NCBI GenBank assembly: GCA_039105265.1
Contig: JAPFFF010000041.1
Location: 1,346,731 to 1,410,730, forward strand
Origin: Tritrichomonas musculus
Lineage: Eukaryota > Parabasalia > Tritrichomonadida > Tritrichomonadidae
Reading direction: 5' to 3'
DNA length: 64,000 nucleotides
Shown: positions 46,248-55,100 of the stretch, piece after piece
Numbering within the stretch: the stretch's first letter is position 1
How the letters are laid out: every line of letters starts with the position of its first letter
Translations under genes and position numbers: made by a program
The notes under the pieces: generated by a model
The model's database searches: none
The model's input: the letters and a program-made list of their open reading frames with translations, nothing else
Told to the model about the DNA's origin: nothing

Positions 46248-48065
46248 TTATTTATAGCCACTTGGTACTCCTTCATCATGATATTGAACACCATCTTGAA
46301 TTGACCAAGTCCAATAAGTATCAGAACAAATCCACATTTCTGGTTTACATAAATTTCGATAAGTATTGTCAACAATTCCTTGAGATGTTGTTTTTGGATA
46401 AAGAAATGTGTTTGCGTCACTCGAACTTGAATCAAATATTGTATCTGCATGAAATCGAATTAAAACTTCATGATTATCAGTATCTACACCATCAAATACA
46501 TAACCAGAATTTCCACGTTCTAATTGAAAATTGATTCCAAAATTTGTATCATCATAAAATGTACTTCGATAACGCAATTTGAGATTATCTGAGAAATCAT
46601 TCAGAGGTTGACAAATAGATTCTAAATATTCTGGAGTTGCCTCAATTCCATCTAATTCATTTGCCATTAGTTGATATTGAACAAATCTTCCATTCCAAGT
46701 ATTAGCAAATTCAACTTGAGGATACAATTTCTTATCTATTATTAATCGAACATTTGCATACATTATATTTCTATATACTGTAATATCATTTGCATATCTT
46801 GGAAACATAAATGTTAAATTTGTTGCATTTTTCAAAGGCATAGATTTAATTAAATTTATTTCATCATCTCCGACAGTTGTATCAAAAATTACTCTTGTTA
46901 ATTCTTGCGAAGGAATTATTAATGGTTCTTGTAAAGTTGACATCAATCCTTCAACAACAGATGGTTTTATTCCAAATCCAAACAAATTTGATCGTCCAAC
47001 TGTGATTTTTATTGATTTTGGATTATATTTGAGTGTATTCAATCCGACATTCATACAAACATAATTGAGATCTTCAGTTGCATTATTTGGTTGACTCTTT
47101 AAATGATTTAGCGTCCATTTTATTGATGATAATTCAATGAAATCAGAGTTTATATTTTTGAAGTTAGAACTTATTGGTGACTTTGTTGTTAGCATTTTGT
47201 TGACGATTCGTCCTTCTTGTCCAATTTGATAAAATCGATTATCCAGTGGAAGCATCGGACAATTCAATTCCCAAGTTGCATAATTCGGACGAAGGGATAG
47301 TTTTTTACAAACTTGAGAGAGAGGAACTTGACACCAAACCAATGAATCCAAAGAAAATCGAACTTCTTCTTCTATTTCACCTAATATTTGATTTGGATAT
47401 AATCTCCAAGCTTGTAAAGCTAATTGATCTGTGATTGGAATAATTAGGTCTAATACAACATGAAAGTTATTTATTGAAGCCAAACTTGATAATGGAATAT
47501 AAACACCACAAACATTAGGAGATAAATTACAAACATTTTCCCATAATGAATGAGAATGAGGTGAATTTTGTTTTGATTCCTTTGACCGAATTGAATTATA
47601 TGCATAAGATTCACGAATCATTTCTGTTTGATGATAATTTTGAACCAATTTCCCATCAACATAAAATCTAGCTTCATCAATAATTTCAACAGCATCTTTA
47701 AAACCAACAAATATTTGATTTATATGTGCTTGATCATGATTTGTCCAAGTTCCTAGAGACGGTTGTGTCCAAAAATTAGTTTTTGTCAAAGGTGTTTGAA
47801 AGAAAACATCAAATTCAACTGTCATTTCAATAAAACTTTTTTCTATTTGAGATATTGTATGATTTGAGTGAGTTAGTTTTATTCGAGTTCTTTCGGAAAA
47901 TTTTTCAATTGGAATATCATGATCATGGAAATCTTCACAATACATAGCAAAAGTATTATCACCTCCATTTTTTGCTACCAAATTTCTTAAATGATCATTG
48001 AAAAAGTTTAATATGTCACCTTCATCATTTCCAAAGTTTCTAAATTGAGCGTTTTGATAAGTCAT
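46248..48065 (-). CDS. major capsid protein paralogue 2, 605 aa
   Basis: It is about the size of a double jelly-roll capsid protein and clearly homologous to the next gene upstream from end to end. Shared blocks include MTYQNAQF at the start, NDEGDILNFFN, LALQAWRLYPN, QLMANELDG, FGINFQLERGNSGYVFDGVD and MWICSDTYWTWSIQDGVQY at the end. I start at MTYQNAQF by homology; the frame continues upstream into the preceding gene. Two full-length paralogues suggest either two hexon types or dosage and host variation. A 63-bp stretch at its 3' end is identical in the two genes. Confidence 0.8.
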   Translation of the reverse strand: MTYQNAQFRNFGNDEGDILNFFNDHLRNLVAKNGGDNTFAMYCEDFHDHDIPIEKFSERTRIKLTHSNHTISQIEKSFIEMTVEFDVFFQTPLTKTNFWTQPSLGTWTNHDQAHINQIFVGFKDAVEIIDEARFYVDGKLVQNYHQTEMIRESYAYNSIRSKESKQNSPHSHSLWENVCNLSPNVCGVYIPLSSLASINNFHVVLDLIIPITDQLALQAWRLYPNQILGEIEEEVRFSLDSLVWCQVPLSQVCKKLSLRPNYATWELNCPMLPLDNRFYQIGQEGRIVNKMLTTKSPISSNFKNINSDFIELSSIKWTLNHLKSQPNNATEDLNYVCMNVGLNTLKYNPKSIKITVGRSNLFGFGIKPSVVEGLMSTLQEPLIIPSQELTRVIFDTTVGDDEINLIKSMPLKNATNLTFMFPRYANDITVYRNIMYANVRLIIDKKLYPQVEFANTWNGRFVQYQLMANELDGIEATPEYLESICQPLNDFSDNLKLRYRSTFYDDTNFGINFQLERGNSGYVFDGVDTDNHEVLIRFHADTIFDSSSSDANTFLYPKTTSQGIVDNTYRNLCKPEMWICSDTYWTWSIQDGVQYHDEGVPSGYK

Positions 48066-48096
48066 TTGTTCTTGCAAAAAAAATTTAGATCTTATC

Positions 48097-49896
48097 TTAG
48101 TCATAACCAGTTGGCCTTCCACGTGGGTAATATTGAACACCATCTTGAATTGACCAAGTCCAATAAGTATCAGAACAAATCCACATTTCTGGAATTGGGG
48201 TTTGTTTTTGATTTTTTATTGATACCACATTTTTCGCCGAGACATCAAAATCTGGATACAGATATGCGTTATTAATATCATCATTAATCAAATTTCCTTT
48301 GAATTCAATTGACACTGCTTGATTTCCAGAATCAACGCCATCGAAAACATAACCAGAATTTCCTCTTTCTAATTGGAAATTGATTCCGAAACTTGTGTTA
48401 TCAAATGGGGAAATAAAGAATCTCACATTCTCAGCTGGATCACTATCCAGACGCATATGTTTTGGATAAACATTATTGATTGGTTTTGAGATTGATTCAA
48501 CAAATTCATCTGTTGGTTCAATATTTCCATCTAATTCATTTGCCATTAGTTGATAATTAACAAATCTTCCATCCCAAGTATTATCAAAATAAGTTTCTGG
48601 ATATTTCTTTTTATTGACTGATAACCAACACTGCTCTAACATAACATTTTGATAGACTGTGCAATGAGTAGTTTTTGCTGGAAACATCATTGTAATATTT
48701 GTAGCATTCTTTAATGGAACAGATTTTGAAATATCGATCCGTCCTCCCGTTACCCTCATATCAAATTGATATTTGGTTAATTCTTGCGAAGGAATAATTA
48801 TTGGTTCTTGTAATGTTGTCATTAATGATTCAATTACATCAGGTTTGACTCCAAATCCACTACAATTTGATCGACATTTCACTATTCTCACATCATCGTT
48901 TGAGAGTTTGAGACCATTCATTTGTACGTGCCAGTAATTTATGTCTTGTGCATTATTCTTAGCTAAGATCGTTGATACGCATGGATAAGACCCTTGATTA
49001 TCACCACCTGTAATATCCTCGATTTTAATATTGGCGTTTGCAACAGTTGCCACGGATTTGACAGTTATGATTTCATCTCGGTATTGAGAAAAGTGATTTA
49101 AAATAGGCAATATTGGTGCATCATATTCTAATTGCCCAGAGTCGACCCATTTCCAAAATCTTTTGATTTCACCAACATTTTTAGGTTGAAGTTGACACCA
49201 AACAAGAGCATCAAGAGAAAATTTGACTTCTATTTCAACTTCACCTAAAATTCTATTTGGATACAATCTCCAAGCTTGTAAAGCTAACAAATCGGTGAAT
49301 GGTATATTCAATTCCATACGAACAGGAACTTTCGTATTATTTAGAAAAGCAATGAGAGGAACATAAACACCTGCAACATTTGGACTCATGCAGCATACGC
49401 TTTCCCATAATGAATGAGCATGAGCTGCATTATTTTTGGAATCTTTTGGTCGAATTGAATTATATGCAAAAGTTTCTTTAATCATTTCACTTTGATGATA
49501 ACCACTAATTAATTTTCCGTCAACCCAAAATTGTAATTCAGATATGATTTCTGCAGCATTTTTAAAACCAATAAAGATATAATTTAAATGCTTACAAGGA
49601 TTTAATGCCGAATCATTTGCGAAAGTTTTATTTAATTCGAGATTCAGTTCTAAATCTAATTTTATGAAACCTTTTTCTATTTGGGAGATTGTATGACCTG
49701 AATGAGTTAATCTTATTTTTGTTTTTGTACCAATTGGAATAGGTTCATCTTTGTCATGACAGAGTTCCTCAACAATTGAAAAAGTATTATCACCTCCATT
49801 TTTTTGTACTAATGTCCTCAAATGATTATTGAAAAAGTTTAATATGTCACCTTCATCATTTCCTGAATTCTTAAATTGTGCGTTTTGATAAGTCAT
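48097..49896 (-). CDS. major capsid protein paralogue 1, 599 aa
   Basis: This is a Polinton-type major capsid protein by size, neighbourhood (penton candidate, packaging ATPase, fibres) and beta-rich sequence such as VPVRMELNIPFTDLLALQAW, RILGEVEIEVKFSLDALVW and GFGVKPDVIESLMTTLQEPI. The C terminus is MWICSDTYWTWSIQDGVQYY followed by PRGRPTGYD. It is intact, starts MTYQNAQF, and is separated from paralogue 2 by 31 bp. It is divergent from the 93-residue amphipathic protein. Confidence 0.8.
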   Translation of the reverse strand: MTYQNAQFKNSGNDEGDILNFFNNHLRTLVQKNGGDNTFSIVEELCHDKDEPIPIGTKTKIRLTHSGHTISQIEKGFIKLDLELNLELNKTFANDSALNPCKHLNYIFIGFKNAAEIISELQFWVDGKLISGYHQSEMIKETFAYNSIRPKDSKNNAAHAHSLWESVCCMSPNVAGVYVPLIAFLNNTKVPVRMELNIPFTDLLALQAWRLYPNRILGEVEIEVKFSLDALVWCQLQPKNVGEIKRFWKWVDSGQLEYDAPILPILNHFSQYRDEIITVKSVATVANANIKIEDITGGDNQGSYPCVSTILAKNNAQDINYWHVQMNGLKLSNDDVRIVKCRSNCSGFGVKPDVIESLMTTLQEPIIIPSQELTKYQFDMRVTGGRIDISKSVPLKNATNITMMFPAKTTHCTVYQNVMLEQCWLSVNKKKYPETYFDNTWDGRFVNYQLMANELDGNIEPTDEFVESISKPINNVYPKHMRLDSDPAENVRFFISPFDNTSFGINFQLERGNSGYVFDGVDSGNQAVSIEFKGNLINDDINNAYLYPDFDVSAKNVVSIKNQKQTPIPEMWICSDTYWTWSIQDGVQYYPRGRPTGYD

Positions 49897-49965
49897 CTGT
49901 TTTTATGAAGAATTTAAAAAATTCGAAAAGCCAATTTTTTTTAAAATGAAAAACAATTCTATACA
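49897..49965. promoter_or_regulatory. late-type bidirectional spacer
   Basis: This 69-bp spacer between the capsid gene and the amphipathic protein gene contains attcgaaaagccaatttttt but no CGGTTTTGACA motif. Other virion genes also have short A/T leaders such as TTTTTATT plus A-runs before the ATG. It may represent the late promoter form; the exact signal is not defined. Confidence 0.35.
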
Positions 49966-50247
49966 ATGGCTTTTGGTTCTTGGATTAAAAAAATAGGAGA
50001 GAAAGTTAAAAATTTTGCACAAAAAGCAGTTCCGATAGTTCAAAAAGGTTTGCAATTTGCTGCAGATAAAGTTGCGCCAGTCTTAGAAAAAGTTGGAGAA
50101 ACAGTAGGTGGAACAATTGGTAATATTGCAAGTGGTATTGGAAGAGGTATTCGAACAGTTAATGATAAAGTTCAACCTTGGTTAGAAACTGGGAAAGAAA
50201 AATTCTTACAACCTGCTTATGATAATAATAATTATGGACCTAGTTAA
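49966..50247 (+). CDS. small amphipathic virion protein (protein VI/X-like), 93 aa
   Basis: It begins MAFGSWIKKIGEKVKNFAQK, continues with AVPIVQKGLQFAADKVAPVL and a Gly/Ile-rich GTIGNIASGIGRGIRTV, and ends in a polar tail. The N-terminal amphipathic helix plus Gly-rich hydrophobic stretch is typical of membrane-lytic or internal capsid proteins such as adenovirus VI or X analogues in Polintons. This role is inference from composition and from its place beside the capsid gene. Confidence 0.6.
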   Translation: MAFGSWIKKIGEKVKNFAQKAVPIVQKGLQFAADKVAPVLEKVGETVGGTIGNIASGIGRGIRTVNDKVQPWLETGKEKFLQPAYDNNNYGPS

Positions 50248-50250
50248 ATT

Positions 50251-50382
50251 TTATGAGTACATTCTTCGTCTAATTTCATCATCTAATGGTGGCTCATTTG
50301 GAGGGAAAAGCTTTATAACTCTTAATAATGTGTTCATTAACTCAATCAAAACAAGTGTTCCTAAGAGAATTTCAATCAGCAT
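50251..50382 (-). CDS. 43-aa single-span membrane protein
   Basis: A minus-strand ATG frame of 43 residues starts MLIEILLGTLVLIELMNTLL and ends LDDEIRRRMYS. The first ~20 residues are a hydrophobic helix and the rest is charged, so it is probably a small membrane protein. It fills the gap between two plus-strand genes and its composition is clearly protein-like. No family recognised. Confidence 0.5.
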   Translation of the reverse strand: MLIEILLGTLVLIELMNTLLRVIKLFPPNEPPLDDEIRRRMYS

Positions 50383-50433
50383 ATTGTTTTAAATATTTTC
50401 AAAAATGTTTAAACAAATTTTATTTTTTTTAAA

Positions 50434-50736
50434 ATGGAATTGAAAATTATTGAACCTATTCAAAATTATTTAAAAGAGTTTAAAACAATTGATGAATTTA
50501 ATTTATTCTATTCTAAGAACAAAGAACAACTAGATTCAGAAACAACACATAAACTAAACAAAAAGTATCATATTCAAGGTTATCGTATAACCAAAATCAA
50601 AGGTGAATTAATGATAAAGAAGGTTAATGAAGAAGAAGAAAAAGACGATTCAGAAATTTTGAAGATAAAAGATGATATTGCAAAAATTAAAATTACTTTG
50701 AATGATGTTATAAATTTTATTAACTCTAAGACCTAA
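50434..50736 (+). CDS. small charged protein, 100 aa
   Basis: No family recognised. It begins MELKIIEPIQNYLKEFKTID, has a short middle domain (KYHIQGYRITKIKGELMIKK) and ends in a coiled coil (DDIAKIKITLNDVINFINSK). Its last 11 bp overlap the 3' end of the convergent packaging ATPase gene. Confidence 0.55.
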   Translation: MELKIIEPIQNYLKEFKTIDEFNLFYSKNKEQLDSETTHKLNKKYHIQGYRITKIKGELMIKKVNEEEEKDDSEILKIKDDIAKIKITLNDVINFINSKT

Positions 50737-51589
50737 TATATGTATCACCACCTGAAGAACATTGAATAACAATCATTGGATGTTCATCTGGATGTTCATG
50801 TTTCATTTCATTTAATTGTTGAAATGCATCAAAAAAGTCTTCAAAATCTAAATTACTTGCTGCTTGAGAATAAATGTAACGTAATTGTTGTTTATTAAAA
50901 CCAGGCAATAAATATAAAGTACTTATTTCATTTTTAATATGTGGTTTTAACCCTTTCCAACCTTGAACTAATAAGAAATAAGACATATTTGTATGACGAC
51001 ATCTACGTAATAATTGACTAAAAAATGATTCTTCTGACGAGAATAATTTTGAATTTGAAATATCATCAAATAATACAATTGAATGTAAATATTCTCGATC
51101 AAAATCTTCAACAAACAAAACATTAAATAAGTCATCTAATTGATCTTGTGCAATTTTATTTTTGGTTCTTTCTCTTCGAATTTTGTAATATAAACTTTTT
51201 GCTGCTAATAATTCATCAATACATTTTTCAGCATCTTTTTCACTAACTACAACTGTTGGCATTTGTAATAATGGTTTCAATGATAACCAACTTTTATCAT
51301 TCTCTTCACCATCTTTTGTAACATAAACTAATAAATGATGAGTATTAAGTATTGAAATTTTGATTATTTCTTCTAATGCTGTAACTGTTTTTCCCATACT
51401 TTGTTTACCTACAATAACATTAACAGAATTATATTTAGCAACGATATCTTCATGAATTGGAGCAATTAAAGAATCATTTTTTGGACTCAAATTTGATTTT
51501 AATCTTGCTTTTATTTTTGATCGAATGTTTTCTTTCTCAAAGTTAACTTCTTCTTCTTCACTATCACTAAAATAATCACTGTCACTCAT
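50726..51589 (-). CDS. A32/FtsK-HerA-type genome packaging ATPase, 287 aa
   Basis: The motor that loads DNA into capsids. Walker A is VIVGKQSMGKTVTALEE near residue 55, Walker B is HSIVLFDDIS near 175, and a sensor segment FLLVQGWKGL lies near 210 after LLRRCRHTNMSY. Length and motif order match Polinton and NCLDV A32-like ATPases. The N terminus is acidic. It is encoded upstream of the capsid genes and downstream of the giant gene on the same strand, as expected in a virion-assembly block. Confidence 0.85.
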   Translation of the reverse strand: MSDSDYFSDSEEEEVNFEKENIRSKIKARLKSNLSPKNDSLIAPIHEDIVAKYNSVNVIVGKQSMGKTVTALEEIIKISILNTHHLLVYVTKDGEENDKSWLSLKPLLQMPTVVVSEKDAEKCIDELLAAKSLYYKIRRERTKNKIAQDQLDDLFNVLFVEDFDREYLHSIVLFDDISNSKLFSSEESFFSQLLRRCRHTNMSYFLLVQGWKGLKPHIKNEISTLYLLPGFNKQQLRYIYSQAASNLDFEDFFDAFQQLNEMKHEHPDEHPMIVIQCSSGGDTYIRS

Positions 51590-51634
51590 ATTTTTTAAAT
51601 TCCGACTAAATTATGTAAAAAAAGTAATAAAAAT

Positions 51635-52108
51635 TTACTCTTCAGTAATTTCTTCTTCTCCATCATCGTCATCATCAAATTCACTTGATGCTTGTTGAAT
51701 TGCAGCTACTAATAATTGTTCAATATCTTCTTCAAAATGTTGTCTATCGTCTTTTGGTCCAGTTTTCAATTTTTCAATTAAACCGTCAACAATTTTATGA
51801 TAATCTTCTTGAGTTGTTTTATTTCCACGATATCTTCTTTGTTCTTCTTCTGTTGTCAAACCATATTCTTGATAAAGTGGTTGTAAAACTAATTGATCCC
51901 ATACAATTGGATAAGCTTTACATAATAATCTCATTTTGTCAACTGGAATTAAATCAACATAATTTGTTTCAGCCATTGCTTTTTCAGTAACTCTTCCCAT
52001 AACATATTTCTTAAATTTATTTAATGCTGATAATTTTCTTGGTTTCTTTTCTGGTTTCTTGAATTCCTGTAACAACTTTCTTAATTCTGTTATCTCTGCG
52101 TTACTCAT
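51635..52108 (-). CDS. virion-block protein with acidic tail, 157 aa
   Basis: No family recognised. A basic N terminus (EFKKPEKKPRKLSALNKFKK) leads to a helical domain (VDKMRLLCKAYPIVWDQLVL) and a strongly acidic C terminus (FDDDDDGEEEITEE). It lies between the giant gene and the packaging ATPase on the same strand; a role in assembly is possible. Confidence 0.6.
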   Translation of the reverse strand: MSNAEITELRKLLQEFKKPEKKPRKLSALNKFKKYVMGRVTEKAMAETNYVDLIPVDKMRLLCKAYPIVWDQLVLQPLYQEYGLTTEEEQRRYRGNKTTQEDYHKIVDGLIEKLKTGPKDDRQHFEEDIEQLLVAAIQQASSEFDDDDDGEEEITEE

Positions 52109-52145
52109 GATTTTTGAATAAAAATAAAAATCAAAGAAGATAAAT

Positions 52146-55100
52146 TTAAAGCTTTGAATTCATGAACTTCATTAATTGAGGATTATTTGAAATAACACTT
52201 GGAGTTTCAGATGTGATAATAGGTTTCACGGGTTCAATAATAGGTTTCACGGGTTCAATAATAGGTTTCACGGGTTCAATAATAGGTTTCACGGGTTTTG
52301 TTTTTGATAGATCCAGTTTGTCGATTGTACTTTTTTCATCAATTATTTTTGGTTTTGTTTTCGCTTCAATATCAATATCAATATCAAATTTATTTTTTGG
52401 TTCTTTCTTCTTCTTTTTCAAAAGTTTACTTCTTTCTGATTTTTGTTTCTTCAAATTCTTATTTCCTTTAGTTTTTGTATTAATTGTTGGTTTCTTTGGT
52501 TTAACTTCCTCAACATCATCATCAATCTTTTCCTCAATTTTTGTTTCAATTGGTTTCTGTTTTTGAGCCAATACTTTAAATCGTAATGGTGCATTTTTCC
52601 GACCTCTTCTTGGTAAAATTTGAGTCATTGATTTTGTTTGAATTACTTCTGGTTCGTCAACTTTTGTTGGTAATAAGTTAATTTTCTTTCCTGGTTCTAT
52701 TTTTGTCATTGTCATTGGTTTTTCAGATATTGGACTTACTAATGGTTTCTTTTCTATTGGTGTTTCTTTCTCTTCTGTCATTGTTGTTTTAGATGAAAAT
52801 AAATTATTTATATTTGAATTTGTTTGATATGGAACAACTGGTTTAGGAGGAAGATTTTCATTAAATTGAGACATTATTGATGTTTTTCCGTTTAATTTAT
52901 TTTTCTTTTGTTGTTCTAACAATAATTGGCGTATTGATACATTACCTTTCGAACTTTGTTGAATTAAACTTGTAATTCCACCTTCATAACGTTTAGCCCA
53001 AACATTCTCTTCTTTCTTTTCTGAATCATCATTAATTGTTAAATCTGTATTTGTGGTTGTTGGTGTTGGTGTTGTTGTTGTTGTGGTTGTTGGTGTTGTA
53101 TTTGTTGTTGTTGCGGGCTTATTGAATGGATTTGTGAATCCTGTATTTCTTAATGCACCACCAATTGTATTACCATTATTTTGATTTTGTTGTCTTTCTT
53201 TTTCTTGAGCTTCATTTATCATATTTTGAATTTCATGTAATGCAGTTTCAGTATCTTGATTCTTAAATCTTTCAAATCCAATTTCAGTCATATTTATTTT
53301 TCGACGATACGAATTCAAATCTTTTAATTTCTCTTCTACTTTCTTTTTATGTTCTTTCTCTTTATCATCTTTTGCTTTCTCATCATCCCATTGTTTCTTT
53401 GCTTCATTCTCTTTTTGTTGCAAAAGAATGATACTTGGTTCCAAATTATTCAATGGTTTATCTTTATAATCATCATATTTTAAGAGAGTATTTTCTTTCT
53501 TATAATTTGTTTTCAGATCTCGATAATATTTATTCGTCTTTGCAATATAGCGATTCAATTTCAAATATCTTTCTAAATCATCCAATGACGGATATAACTC
53601 AGCTAGCTTTTCATATGTTTCAGAACTATCATCGATATGTTTATGATATTCTTCTAATAGATTCTTGAAAAATTCTTTCTTTTCGGTATTGACTTTTTCT
53701 TTATATTTGATATATGCATTTCGAATATCATCTACTGTCACTTTTTTATCTGTTCTTTTTGCTATTTCTGGTTCGATATAACTTTGATGAACAAATGCAA
53801 CATCTTCTGTTTTCATTGTTCCTTTCTTCTTTTGAAGTGCATTATGATCATCTAAAATTGGTATAAATGCAATACTTTCTAAAACATATACCCAATCGAT
53901 ATTTTTCTTATCTGGTGCAAATTTTTTAACAATATCTTTTACATTTATTTTTGTTTTTCCAAAATGATTTTCATATAATGGTTTGAAGTCTAAAATTGCG
54001 TTCACATAATCCAAATCTTTTGCTGAATATGTTAATCCTTTCAACTCATCTTTTGTCACTTTTGAACCTTCTTCCAAATTTTTATTTATTGCATCGATGT
54101 TTTCAATTATTTTCTTTTCTGTGTCAGTTTTTTCTTTCTCAAAGGATTTAAACGCTATTTGATATTCACCAATCAATTCGTCTTCTGAAATTTTATCATG
54201 TTGTTGAGTAGCTGGATTATATCGTAAATTATCAATATATTCTTCATATGTTTCTTGTTCTTTTCTTGGTATTCCTTGAAATTCTAGAGATTCCTTATGA
54301 ACAATTCTTGCAAGATTTGCATGATAAGCTGTCTCAATATCAAATTGTAAATCTTTCTCGTTTTGAATGTTCCATTGAACCTTATCACGAATTTTATATG
54401 GGTAATACATCATTTGATCCAAAGTTATTTTTTGGCCAAAAGCAGTTTCATATCTTTTCTGTAATGGAGTTAATTTACAATATTTAACAATTTCATAAGC
54501 ATTTGTGTATGTTTGAAGTTTTTCTGAATCTAATTTCAATTTTTCATCGTCAATATTTGCATTGAATTCACTTATGAGATCATCTAAATTTTCATCATAT
54601 GAATATTGTAAAGCAGCTTTCACATAATTATTAAGTAATGATAAATCTTTCCCTTTCTTCTCAAACTTTTTCCGTTCGACTTCGAAATTAAATTCGTTAT
54701 CATTCTTTTTGTTATAATTTTCAATATCTTTCTTCATTGCCATTCGAACGTGACCATATTCGGTATTTTTATATTCTTTCACAATTTCATCTTTCTCTGC
54801 ATTTGTTAATTTTGACCATTGTTTGTTTCCACCGAATTTTCTAATTGCTTCAAGAATATTTTCAACTTCTAATTTCAAATCATCACATGCTCTTGAATAA
54901 CTTTGAGGTTTCTGGTTGATATCTTTTGCTTTATTCGGATTCTTTTTGTTATGAACAGTTATCAATATTTCATAATAAGTTTTGTAAGCATTATGATCAT
55001 TCTCTTCTTTATTAAACAAATCTAATAAACTCTTTCCTTCACCTAAATCATCATTATAAATTTCTAAATATTCTTTGATTTTTGGAAAGTTTTGTAATTT

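Noticed and set aside
46121-46534. Plus-strand 137-codon frame across the penton candidate and capsid genes
   Set aside because: It is antisense to two better supported genes and has no domain.
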